Of a DNA stretch of 64,000 nt, positions 52,920 through 64,000 are shown piece after piece. Numbering within the stretch: the first letter of the stretch is position 1; each line of letters starts with the position of its first letter. The stretch spans positions 82,980,382-83,044,381 of the forward strand of contig NC_132912.1 in assembly GCF_047675955.1 (NCBI RefSeq), written 5' to 3'. The notes beneath the pieces are model-generated. The model ran no database searches. It worked only from the letters and a program-made list of their open reading frames with translations, and was not told the DNA's origin. Source of the stretch: Chlorocebus sabaeus. Taxonomy: Eukaryota; Chordata; Mammalia; Primates; Cercopithecidae. The position numbers were made by a program, and so were the translations under genes.

Positions 52920-53170
52920 TTGATGTTATTGCTGTTGCTGAAATTTTGGCACTATGCTTGGTTCTGTACTAAGGCCTATACATGAATTATCTAATATAAT
53001 CTTTATAGCAATTTGATAAGTCATTACAATTTATTTATTTGTTTTTACAAATGCAAAAATGAGGGGTTAGAGATGTTACTCTTAGAGATAAAGACACAAA
53101 TTTAGAGATGGTGGTACTGATAGATAAATCAATTTCTGTCTGGCTCCAGAGGACCAATCCCTTAAACTTC
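52920..53170 (-). repeat. MIR SINE, minus strand
   Basis: Antisense MIR: TTGGCACTATGCTTGGTTCTGTACTAAGGC, AATTATCTAATATAATCTTTATAGCAATTTG, AAAAATGAGGGGTTAGAGATG, and TTTCTGTCTGGCTCCAGAGGACC. Confidence 0.72.
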
Positions 53171-54445
53171 TAGATAGTGAATTCAATGCAATTATTGATG
53201 AATGACTGTTTGTTCTATTGCCTGTATTTAGTTTCCCCTGAAGTAATTGCTTTTGTAATTTAATTAATCCTGTGCATCCATCCTTTATTTCTCCCAGTTA
53301 CCCCTGTGGTTACTGTTGCTATCCACCCTTCAATTCTTTCTGGTTTGTAATTCTCTACTGGATCATAGTTGAAAGAAAGGTTGTTTCTTTATTCCAAAAA
53401 ATGTAGCAGTATCCCATAGCAAGTTATGAATATAAAGCAAGTGGGTTTTATTAAAGGTCACATTTACCTGACTTTTTAAATCTACTCACATTGCTCATTA
53501 TCTAAGTATTTATTTATTGACTTGTGTTAATACAGTTTTCATAATGAGAATAGTATACTGTACTGGAGAATTTAAGCAAGGAAGAACTTGAACATAATTT
53601 GGTACATCCTTCTACCCAAAGGAAAATTCCTTTCATACCCCCCGTGACGAAGTCCCACTTTATCTCTGATTAATTATGACAGTGAAGAGAAAAACAGAGT
53701 GGCTCAAAGCAGTCAGTTTTATTGTTGAATGAATGTATCTGTTCAAATGTTAACCCTAATAGTTAGCTGAAATCTTTCTCTTTGTAACTTTTCAATTAGA
53801 GTTTCTAGTTCTACCCTTTTAAGAAATAAAAGTAAATTTAAGAATCATACCTTGAGCATGTCACATGCCCAAACACCTTAAGATGCCCATCCTGTTCCTC
53901 TCAAGATTACTTTTTCCAGGCTAACTTTTATCAATGTACTCTGCTGACATCCATCTTCTACCATCTCAGTGGGCTCAAGTTTTACTCCAGCAAGATGCAG
54001 GAGAAATATTCATTGCTATGGGCTGCCATATGAAAAAGAAACAAGTCAATTTACAAAAGTCATCAGGATGATGAGCAGTTCCTAAATAATCCTTCCATGT
54101 ATTGATTCTATTAAGTAGATGATAGATACATAAACATTTGGTTAATTGATATTAATCACTAATAGATAGTGTTCCTGATGTTGTTCATATTATGGGTTCT
54201 CTATAGTTTCTTTGATAGACAAGTTATATCCTACCTCATTTGATCTCTTCCTTTGTCTTCTGCGCAATAGTTGTGCACTCTGACAGTCTTTCTTAGTATT
54301 GGAGTTAGTAAAGATCTTCTATCCATCTTAAATACTCTTTTTTTTTTTTGTGGTAGTTTTTAAATTAACGGCATTAGTATGAAACAATCTTATATCTTGG
54401 TTAATTTGGAAGATAACCATTTTTAGCTGAAACTCCTGCTATGCA
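53171..54445. other. Unassigned DNA, 1.3 kb
   Basis: Nothing recognised. Confidence 0.4.
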
Positions 54446-54447
54446 TA

Positions 54448-55517
54448 CAGTAGATTCTCATTATTCACCAAGTGATGTTCTAGAAAGTTACTGTGGATAC
54501 TGAATTAGAAAATGCTGACCCATTGCTCTTAGAAGAAATGCAGAGTTATATTCATACAAGCCTCTGGTCACATTTTTATTAATTGAAATGCCATTTACAT
54601 TATATAGGTTAATTTGCCAATAAGATCTTTCCTTATAAACCAGCCAGTCTTTTTATTGTTGGAAATCTACTCTTCTGTAAAACATAACAACACTTAGCAG
54701 ATATTTTAAAGATTCTACTATAGTCTCCTGACTTGCAGAATCTGCTTTCCCTGCAAGTTGAGCATGTTTCATGCTCTATCTCCTTTAGAAATGTGCAAGC
54801 CAGCAAACCAGCACCAGCTGCCAATGGTTTAACATTTTCCTGACCCTGGGTAATGTGACCATAAATTTTTTTGGCATTAAGCCTCACAATAATACTATCA
54901 AATGCCCTTTTTAAAAATGGGTCATCACCTCATGAATCCACAAATTTAGCTACTTTCCCATCTTTTAAGTAAGTTTAATATGCAGTGTAGATGTTACCTT
55001 ACTTCCTGGAGCAGTCTCATACACAGATTGGTAAAATTTGTCTTCATTTTTGTATATGTACCATCTTGTTGACTCACTAACATTGAACTCATAGCCAACA
55101 GCACTGTAATTCATGATTGAATGAAGTTTATCTCACATGAGTATTTTTCCTGTAATCTATATAACAGCTTTTTTGTATAAGTAATGCTAGACAGCATTTA
55201 GCAGTACACTTAGGGGCCATCTTAGACAGTTAAATCACTAAAAAAAAAAAATGGCAAAAAATATGATAAGTGAGGAACTTAATATACTATGAAAAATAGA
55301 GTTGCTTACAGTATAAGGAGTGAAACAAGAAGGCACAAGAATGTTTTGTATGGCCTAGGCTGGGAGATTCCCCATTTGCCAACACAAGCTTTGCTGCTTT
55401 GTACATGTCTGTGAATGACCCCGAAGTGCCTCAAGTATTGATTTGGGGGTTACAAATAAATTTTAGTGAGTAGATGAATTTTTCAACATGGAATCCATGA
55501 ATAATGAGAATAAACAG
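54448..55517 (-). mobile_element. Tigger-class (pogo-like) DNA transposon, internally deleted
   Basis: Left end CAGTAGATTCTCATTATTCACC, right end ATGAATAATGAGAATAAACAG (its decayed reverse complement), TA target at 54446-54447 and 55518-55519. Size 1.07 kb against 2-3 kb for autonomous relatives. The right third contains the non-coding leader with ACAAATAAATTTTAGTGAGTAGATGAA and the GGCACAAGAATG / GCTTTGTACATGTCTGTGAATGACC block; the transposase start lies near 55225 on the minus strand. The subfamily is not certain. Confidence 0.85.
54633..55225 (-). pseudogene. Tigger transposase N-terminal half, decayed
   Basis: From about 55225 on the minus strand a translation with frequent stops resembles a pogo-type transposase: a start near AATGGCCCCTAAGTG, a CENP-B-type HTH region (STLHIK, NLWIHE) and an open 84-codon segment (54887-54633) containing LLACTFLKEIEH. 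The DDE catalytic domain is missing through internal deletion. Not functional. Confidence 0.6.
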
Positions 55518-55574
55518 TATTGGAGTTAAAGGACATGACCCTTTTGAGTGAAAGAGCATACTCAATGGTCAGTA

Positions 55575-57415
55575 GAAAACCTCTCACTATATTATGCCAT
55601 ACATATAGAAATAAAAAAAAACATACGGTATTCATGGATCAAAATAATGAATATTATTGAAATGTCCACACTACTAAAAGTGATCTACAAATTCATTCCT
55701 ATCCACATCAAAATCCCAAAAGCATTTTTACAGAAATAAAAAAATACTAAAATTTATACAGAAGCACAAGACCCTAAATAGGCAAAGCAATTTTGAACAA
55801 AAAAAAAAAAACCAAAGCTGGAGAAACAAAAGCTACTGATTTCAAACTATAGTACAAAGCTACAGTAATCAAAATAGAAATATAAAAAACAGACATATAG
55901 AACAATGGAACAGAATAAAGAGTCAAGGAATAATCCAATACACATACAGTCAGGTGATTTTCTACAAGGGTGCCAAGAATAAACATTGAGAAAGCAATAG
56001 TCCCTTAAATAAATGGTATTGGGAAAACTGGATAGCCACATGTAAAAGAATAAAATTTGTAACTTATCTTACATCGTACACAAAAATAAACTCAAAATAA
56101 AGACTTAAGCATAAGACCTGAAGCCATTAAACTCCCAGAAGAGAATATAGGGGAAAATCTATTTGACATAGGCTTTGGCAATTATATCATTGATATGACA
56201 CCAAATGACACAAGAAACAAGATTGAAAATAGACCAGTGGGACTATATTAAAGTAAACACTTCTGAACAGCAAAGAAAATAAAACAAAAAGCCAACCTAT
56301 GAGATGGCAGAAAATATTTGCAAATTAAACATTTGATAGTTAATATCCAAAATATGGGAAAAACTTCTACAACCCTATCACAAAAATAATAATCTGATTT
56401 AAAAATCAGCAAGGGACCTGAATAGACATTTGTCCAAAGAAGACAGACAAACATCCAACAGGTGCATGAAGAGGTGCGTACCATCATTAATCATCAGGGA
56501 AATGCAAATTAAAACCACAATGAGATATCACTTGTTTAGGACGACTATTATTAAAAATGTAAGAGATAATAGGTATTGGTGAGGGTGTGGAGAAAAGTAA
56601 ATCTTTGTACACCATTGGTGAAAATGTAAATTGGTGCAGCCACCATGGAACGTAGTTGGAAGTTCCTCAGAAAATTAAGAGTAGAACTACCACGAGATCT
56701 AGCAATCCTACTTCTGGATATATATTCAAAGGAATTGAAATAAGGATTTCAAAGATGTATCTGTATACTTATGTTCATTTAAGCATTATTCACAAAAATG
56801 AAGACATGAAAGCAACCTATATGTCCATTGACAGATAAATGAATAATGAAAATATGATATATACATACAATGGAATATTTTTCAGCCTCCAAAACGAAGT
56901 AAATTCTTCTCTATGCAACAACATAGATGAACCTGGAGGACATTATGCTGAGTGAAGTAGACAAGCCAAAGAAGGAAAAATACTATATGATCCAACTTAT
57001 ATGAGGAGTCTAACATAGTCAAACTCATAGATGTAGAGAAGGGAATAGTGGTTGCTAGGGACTAAGGGGAGGCAGAAATGCAGAAGTATTAATCTAAGGA
57101 TATAAAGTTTCAGTTATGTAAGATGAGTAAGTCTTAGAGATCTACTGTACAGCATAATGCTTATAGTTGATAATACTGTATTGTATACTTAAAAATTGCT
57201 GAGGGTAGATCTTGTGTGAAGTACTCTTGTCACAATAATGTAATAACAATAAAGACAGCAGGAGGAAACTTTTGGAGGTGATGGATATGTTTATGGCATA
57301 AATTATGGTGATGGTTTCATGGGTTTATACTTATCTCCAAATCCATTGAGTTATATACATCACATATGTACAGTTTAGTGTATATCAATCATACCTCAAT
57401 AAAGTGATTTAAAAG
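55575..57415 (+). mobile_element. L1M (L1MA/MB-like), 5'-truncated, plus strand
   Basis: About 1.84 kb of the ORF2 3' half and 3' UTR: ATCAAAATCCCAAAAGCATTTTTACAG, AAGCTACAGTAATCAAAATAG, GAACAATGGAACAGAATAAAGAGTC, AAACTGGATAGCCACATG, CCAACAGGTGCATGAAGAGGTGC, AGGGAAATGCAAATTAAAACCACAATGAG, TACAATGGAATATTTTTCAGC and the 3' end CATACCTCAATAAAGTG. The ORF2 frame is broken many times. It begins right after the Tigger element at 55517. Confidence 0.93.
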
Positions 57416-57865
57416 AAAAAGTCAACCCTTGACAGATTGTTGTGAAATTTTAGAACATTACTGTAAGAGATGATTCAAAAAAGCTTCCAGACAGTGAAAA
57501 AGGTATTTTCATCTAGAAGATTATTTAGATAATTTTCTCATGACAGTAACTAGAAAAGACATATGAATGAACTTTTAAAAATTCCTCATTGGAAACCTAG
57601 GAAGATAAGAAGGAATTAGCCCAACCTGGAACAAAGTGTTAGAATAAATCAATAACAGAGAGATGACCAAACAGAAATATGGTACTTCACATAAAAGGAA
57701 ATCCAAATAGCCAATGAAATAAGTTAAAAAACTGTTCAGTTTCATTTGTAACCAGAGTTGCTGTTTGTTTATTAGGATGTGGAACAATGGGATATCTTAA
57801 ACATTTCTCTATGGTCATGCAAATCTCTAGCCTGGTAAACACTTTGCACTATCTAGCTAAATGGA
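57416..57865. other. Unassigned DNA
   Basis: Nothing recognised. Confidence 0.4.
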
Positions 57866-57869
57866 AGTA

Positions 57870-58405
57870 ATATATAGGTTATGATCCAACTATTTCACTC
57901 CTGTAGGTAGATGAGAGAGGAACTCATATGCATGCATACCTAGGTAGACACAGAAGAATGTTCGCAGCAGCATTGTATGACACACAAGACTAGGAATCAA
58001 CAGAAGTGACTATCAAATAATAAATGAATAATTTATGGTACAGGCATTCAATGAAATACTGTACAACAATGAAACAAATTACTAATTCAGAAATAAAGAG
58101 CCATAACCCAAAACTGCATAATTTGAGTCAATATGTATACAATTTCAAAGCAGGAAAACTAAATGGTATCTTAAGGAAACACAGAAAAATTATAAAATAT
58201 AAAGAACATTAATGTAAATATTATACTTGTAACTATAGTAGTACCTCTAGGGGTAAAAGAGGTTTATAATCAGAGTTCTGGTCTATATTTTGACATGGTT
58301 ATAAGGATGTTGACTTTATGCATTTATTGCTCTTAGTGATTGTTTTAAATATTTTTGTGTGTATATTGTATTTTGTTATTTTAAAAAATTAATAAAAGTT
58401 CTTAT
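57870..58405 (+). mobile_element. L1ME-like ORF2 end and 3' UTR, plus strand
   Basis: GATCCAACTATTTCACTCCTGTAGG, GAAGAATGTTCGCAGCAGCATTGTATG, ACAGGCATTCAATGAAATACTGTACAACAATG, and a 3' UTR ending ATTTTAAAAAATTAATAAAAG. It is older and more diverged than the L1M at 55575. Confidence 0.72.
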
Positions 58406-60685
58406 GAAATGCAGCATTCATTTACTCTTCTGAAAGGAAAAAAAACTAATTAAAAACAAAATATAACTCTCTTTAAAAACATAATTCAAATTGTTCAACT
58501 GAATTATATTAAACTAACTGGAGGTATATAAGTAAGCCTAAAATTTGAGTGTAAATGTTTTAAAAGAACAATTTAAATGTTCAAAAAGTTAGCAGAATAG
58601 AAATAATAATAAACTTTCAAACACAGTATTGGGAAGTGGGGGCTAAAAATTAGAAATAATTGTAACAATGATAATTTTCTCGACTTCTATACCTCACACT
58701 CAATAACTGATGTATGTAATCTAAACATGGAATCCAAAAAGTAGCTTCTTCAATATTCTAAGGCTGCATCCTTTTTAACCTTAGAAATATTTTATTTCAG
58801 AACTACCATACTTTTGTGGAAACATATTTAGAAAACTTGTCACTTCAGTCATTTTCTTCAGTTTTATTTAAATAAATTAAAAGTTAATATTTTAAAGGTG
58901 GAAATAATATGTATTTTATGATTATATTATAGAAAACTAACTTCTACATTCATAAATGTGTGAAAAGAAGCCTATAATGCTCACTTTCAGGGGTATTAAA
59001 TTATCTAATAATGGTTTTGTTGTGGTCTTCCCTCTCTGACTCTTTGTATCTTTCAATAGGGTCTTAAAAATGAATTAATATTTAACAAAGTTTGGCACCT
59101 AACTTGACAGCATAAAGTTTTTAGATTATATTTTAAGTATATACAAATATACATTCTTATATATGTGTATACACTATATATGTTTTATTATGTTTTATAT
59201 GTAGGAAACTTTTAGCAGTGATGGGCCTTTTTAGAAAGATTTAAGAACAAAGAATGGCAAAAATTAGCAGATCATAAGAGTAATTGAAGGAAAAGTCTTC
59301 AAATGTAAAAGACTACCAGAACAACCCATGCAACACTGATATCTACCATCTGAGCTACTTAATTAATTTGCCGGTAACAAGAGGCTCAAGACTGTACATT
59401 GCAAAATTTGTTATAAATGTCTTGATTTCCACTAATTTATGATTTTTTTATTTTTACAATTTGTAAAAAGTATTTTTATAAAAACTGTATATAGAGAAAT
59501 ATTAGAATATATGTATATAAAATATGTACTTGATATAGTACGTATATTTGAACATATTTGTATATGTACATAGAATATACATATTTTTATACATATATAG
59601 AATATGTGCATTTGTATATATAATTTTTAGAAGACAATATTTAATACTTTAGCTAACATAAAATAAGTATTTGTTTAATATAGAGTAACTTAGGCCGTGG
59701 ATTGAAGAAAAAAACTTTCTAGTCATATAATTCTGAGAAAAGCAGAGAAAAGAGTGAGGATAAAAATTATAACTTAGATGAGAGACATGAACCAAGATCA
59801 CAGCTGGATTCCAACTACAGTGGTCTCTCAGATATTACCGTTTTGATTTTTTTTTTTTCTCATTTTTTTCCTTGTGTGATGCCTTTTAATTCTTATATTG
59901 GACCGCTTGGTTAGATTATTTTTATTTTACAGATATTTCTCTATTTCCATTTCCATATTACAATTAGTTCCCATCCCTTCTAAAGAACATTAATTTCATA
60001 ATTTCTTCAAGTTTTCTGGAGGAAGTTCCCTTGTTTTCTATTCACTTTTCATTAACATGCTATTCATGCTGTATGAATTGAATATATTTGAAAAATTATA
60101 TGAGGGTGTTTCCCAGGGTTTTCTCTCCAAATTCTCCTCTTTTCATTGGAAAAACCTGCAGGGGTACTCTGTGCTCTGGGCTGGCTTGCCTCTCAACGAG
60201 CTTCACTTCTGTGTCACTAGTTGGGGAACTGGTCTTTGTGCAGACAGTTTCCGAATTTCAGAAATGTGAGGCCTTGGTTGGGAAAATATCCATTTTTCTT
60301 TGAGTAGAAGCTTTCCACTCACCCTATTTTGTCTCGGAGGAAATTATCTAACTCCTTAGATATTTTGCATTCTCAAATGGGGAGAAGTATGGGACTGAGG
60401 TACGCTTTTCCACACAATGCATCTCCAAGTCTCATCTCACTGCCTTTAGTCCCGGGATAGTCTGATCCTGAGGCTTCTTGCGTTTCTGCTACATCGACTT
60501 GAACCTTCTGGACTATATCCTCTGCCTCATCAGCTCAAAGCTAAGTTTTTCTCAGGCTGGTTTTGCTAACTATTAATATTATTATTCATTTTTAATTTTT
60601 TTTTTTTTTTTTGCCTTTTAAAAATGTAGTTTCCTTCTACTGATGGTACTCTTCTCATACTCTTAATAAGAGGTTTCTATCCTCT
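58406..60685. other. Unassigned AT-rich DNA, 2.3 kb
   Basis: TA-rich low-complexity runs at 59140-59190 and 59480-59640. The 60090-60560 part is notably richer in G and C and has no recognised identity. T-tracts lie at 59846-59858 and 60597-60612. Confidence 0.4.
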
Positions 60686-60690
60686 TGGAC

Positions 60691-60992
60691 TTTTTTTTTT
60701 TTTTTTTCTTTTGTGATAGAGTCTCGCTCTGTCGCCCAGGCTGAAGTGCAGTGGCGCATTTTGACTCACTGCAAGCTCCGCCTCCCGGGTTCACACCATT
60801 CTCCTGCCTCAGCCTCCCGAGTAGCTGGGACTACAGGCCCCCACCACCACGACCGGCTAATTTTTTGTAGTTTTAGTAGAGACAGGATTTCACCATGTTA
60901 GCCAGGATGCCCTCAATCTCCTGACCGCATGATCCGCCCGCCTCCGCCTCCCAAAGTGCTGGGATTACAGGCGTGAGCCACCGCACCCGGCC
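60691..60992 (-). mobile_element. AluY, full length, minus strand
   Basis: Poly-T from 60691, then GCAAGCTCCGCCTCCCGGGTTCAC, GTTAGCCAGGATGCCC and the 5' end CCGCACCCGGCC at 60981-60992. AluY-type diagnostic bases are present. CCTCTTGGAC on the left and CCTTTTTGGAC on the right form a probable, slightly altered target duplication. Confidence 0.92.
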
Positions 60993-62225
60993 CTTTTTGG
61001 ACTTGTAAACTACCTTTTTAGTAGTATTAGGACAGAGAAGAAGAAAAGCACATTTGTTCTCCCTTCCACTTTTTACCGACAGCTCAGAGATGGAGAATTT
61101 CAATGTGCTCTGTGAGAAGCTGAACGTGGATAAATCTCTGGAAGCTGGACATAGGTGGATAGTAAAGACCACCTCAAATACTTGAAATGTGTGTTCCAAG
61201 ATCATGTAAATCACCTGAGCTGGGAAAGAGATAAATGACATGCCTTATACTTCAGAATATAGGTTTGGAAAAGGTAGATAAGAGCTAGTAGAACAGTGGA
61301 GACTGGCTCCAACTTAGCATTTGTTTGACTCAACCCCTAGGGGCCTGAAAATACTTCTTTAAAAAACATAGAGATATGATCCGAAATTCTAACCAGCTTT
61401 TTCTAGTGAGATACAATATGTGTTTTTTGTAGAATGAAACCACGGATTTGTACTTGATGATTTTATCTAACTAATACTAAATTTAATTTGTTAACAAAAT
61501 CTACACATGCTATAAACTCAGATGAGAAAGACCTCCAAACTGTTAGAGTGCTCAGGATCGTAAGTTAGAACTGGATGAAATGAGCATATAAGTTATCCAT
61601 TGTATCATCATTTTCCCACCGAGAAAAAAAAAAAAGCAAAAAAAACAGAATTAAAGGTTTTCTCTATTTACCCAGTTAATTAATATGTCAGTCAAAATAA
61701 GGCAGGGGATTTAGATAAAAGTAATAGCTTAAAAAAATCTACAGCAGAAAAAGCCATTAACTATTATGCTTAAAAACAAAATAACCATTTGCTGCAACAT
61801 TTCTTACCTTGGTATGGCAGAAAAATAATGTGTTAGAAATAGCAAAACCTTAAGGTACATAAAAAGTAGGTATAGTGAACAAAGGCTGATATTGAGTTTT
61901 TGTGTCTCTTCCCAACTTTAGCTCCAAGTCCACGTAGTCTCTGCAATAAGGCAGCATTATAAGCATCAAATGGACTTTGTGGGTCAAGCCTAACCCTTTA
62001 GAATTATTCATCTTTATCATAGGCAATTATGCTTCTCTTCAAAATTACTTGCTTATCAACATTGGCTTATGCAAATTATAATTCATATTATGAACATTTG
62101 TACAGTGTGTTTATTCACCAGGGAGAAGCAAAGTGGTTCATTGAGAATACTGGTGTGTACTTCTTTCTGCCTATTTCCATATTTTTTACCTAGTGCAGAG
62201 TCTTTAAGGGAAAGGAAAAGATCAA
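60993..62225. other. Unassigned DNA, 1.2 kb
   Basis: No repeat or gene recognised. A-tracts at 61624-61647. Confidence 0.4.
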
Positions 62226-62229
62226 TCTT

Positions 62230-62600
62230 ATGGGCCTACAAAATGGTTTGTTCAAAATCTATTCAACCATGTGATGTGCCATTACGCTCTAGTGAAAAAG
62301 ATAGACACGAACCCTTCTCTCAAGTGCTCACATTTTGTTAGAGGGAAACACACAAGAAATAAGAAAATACATAGTTTTGAATTGTACTGAGCACTAAAAA
62401 GAAAATAAATCACAGTGATGAGTAGGACCTTCTACTTCGGTTAGGATGGTCTGGGAATGGCTGGGTCACCTTAGCTACTTAAGAAGGAACTCTGAGGAGG
62501 AGGTGACATTTGAGCTGAGACAGAGTGATAGAGAGGAAGCAGCCATAAAAAGGACAGAGATCCTGAAGCAGGAAGGAGATTGGGATATCTGAGTAAAACA
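62230..62600 (+). repeat. Ancient mammalian interspersed repeat, family not assigned
   Basis: Contains the widespread series AAGATAGACACGAACCCTTCTCTCAAGTGCTCACATTTTGTTAGAGG, GGTTAGGATGGTCTGGGAATGGCTGGG, GAGGAGGTGACATTTGAGCTGAGAC and AGGAAGCAGCCATAAAAAGG. I recognise these landmarks from old interspersed repeats but cannot fix the family. Confidence 0.55.
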
Positions 62601-64000
62601 AAGAGAAGATGGAAGATATATTTTTCTTAAGTGCATATGCCTAGGTAATGGATTATAACCCAGAAGAAATTCTTTAGACCCTTGTCAAAGAAGACAAATT
62701 CAACTAACGATTTAGCAAAATTTACAATTTTAAGAAACCATGCTAATTCTTCTCTAGAATGCATTGTTCTTATATAGTTTTTCTTGAAATGCCATGCCTC
62801 TGTTTCATTGTCACTCCTTAAACTAATTTTCTTGCAGTACTACTTAATGGGTGTCATAATTATCTTGATTAAATGTAAAAGCCTCATTATATTCTTAACC
62901 ATTGTGGTCCATAGCCATGGATGGCATCTTCTGGCTACATATCATCTCTATTTTGAATAGTCGTGAAATCATTTTGAAAATTAGAAAGGAAGAACAAAAT
63001 CATATCACAATGATAATTGTCTATGTGGATATTCTAACTTTTCTTTTGTAGGTGATTTTGAATATATGTATAGTGTACAGGTACACACTGGAAGATTTCT
63101 CTTTATTTCAAAGGAAATAGTGACCTTAATTGCTTTAATTTTAAGTCGGCCATCTTTTCTAGCTTTTAGATTTAAGGCCGTCTACTTCCAATAGACTCAC
63201 AACACTACAACACACGGACATTTCTTCAAATCACAAGAAATGTTTTTTCCTTGTTGTATGAAACACGGAAAACCAAGAAGGAATATATTGGAAAAATGTT
63301 TGTGGAAGTTTAATGGGAGTAATTGGATGAATGTATTCTTTTCATGTTACATTCAAAATGTTCTCCTCTGGTGTCGTCAATATTAACCTTTTTCTCCTTT
63401 GGAGATGAACAGGTCTTAATTTTATATTCACTCATGTACATATACAACCCACCCACAAAAGAATGTTAATATTCAGCATGCAAAAATTGCACATTAAAAT
63501 TGCAGTTAAGTCTAAGAAAATGGTTGCCCACAGAATTTTGATCTTTGATTACTTTTTATTTTGATTTATTAATGGAGCATTTCACAAAAAGCCAAAGTAG
63601 AGTAGATAGATTATTAGCTGGGCTTGTATTACTGAGGTCATAAAAATCAGGAAGTAAACATGGAAAACATAACTGTCAAATTATTTATGGGCTTCTTTTT
63701 AGCGTAAAGATTGTTAAGGCTGCCTGTATATTTCCAGGTAGATTTGGCAGAAAATGGAGAGAAGTAAGCCAATTAGATTATGTGAAAACAGTTTTCCCCA
63801 GGTTCCAGATTATTTGATATTGGGGTATAGATAATGAGGATCCATTGTAGGCTGCTACTCAAAGAGTATTGAGCCATGGCAAAAACATGTTACTATTGGA
63901 ATTTAGAAAGAAATAAGGATGGAATAAAAATTTGTAAGACCAAGGCTAAAATGTATGTATTTCCTACTTTCTGAAAGAGATAAGAGAAATTTAGAAAAAG
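62601..64000. other. Unassigned DNA to window end
   Basis: No repeat or gene recognised. Confidence 0.4.

Noticed and set aside
62069..62341. 90-codon plus-strand frame before the window end
   Set aside because: It runs into an old interspersed repeat and shows no domain.

Overview
This window is ordinary AT-rich primate nuclear DNA. AluY, AluS and AluJ copies with poly-A tails and target-site duplications, primate L1 pieces, an LTR12-type (HERV9) LTR, a full-length Tigger1, MADE1, MER5, MIR and L2 together indicate a catarrhine primate, most likely human. Species and chromosome cannot be fixed from sequence alone. Subfamily names rest on recalled family consensus features, not on a database search.

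I found no host protein-coding gene, no convincing exon, no rRNA, no recognised tRNA or other structural RNA gene, and no CRISPR array. The longer open frames are antisense or sense shadows of repeats or chance frames in AT-rich DNA. The window reads as intergenic or deep-intronic sequence built from layered insertions.

Layout. 0-10 kb: a primate L1 5' end on the minus strand (577-2401) between older plus-strand L1 pieces; MIR; a CA repeat and AluY; an LTR12-type LTR nested in a MaLR LTR (5655-6613); L1M; L2. 10-21 kb: a truncated Alu, MER5, a Tigger-type element (11634-12814), half a MADE1, a MaLR LTR, and an L1M 3' block (17330-20265) interrupted by an LTR-like insert; then an AluS inside a MIR. 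21-34 kb: an ERV1-like LTR, an MLT1 inside a MIR, AluJ, several MIRs and microsatellites, and long stretches with no recognisable repeat. 34-41 kb: L1M on the minus strand, TATC/TAGC arrays, and an MLT1 carrying a 93-bp inverted copy of a segment 0.9 kb away. 40.6-44.8 kb: a full-length Tigger1 carrying an Alu, a twin-primed L1 and a solo LTR. 45-64 kb: a short Tigger copy, two further Tigger-class elements, AluS, L1 ORF2 remnants on both strands, another Tigger (54448-55517), a 1.85-kb L1M 3' half, AluY and AT-rich unassigned DNA.

Functional content is probably limited to regulatory potential: the LTR12-type LTR (CCAAT motifs, TATA-like box and poly-A signal on the minus strand) and the L1 5' UTR with a YY1-type motif. 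The most informative structures are the nested Tigger1 locus and the inverted 93-bp segment inside the MLT1 LTR. I saw no new biological system.
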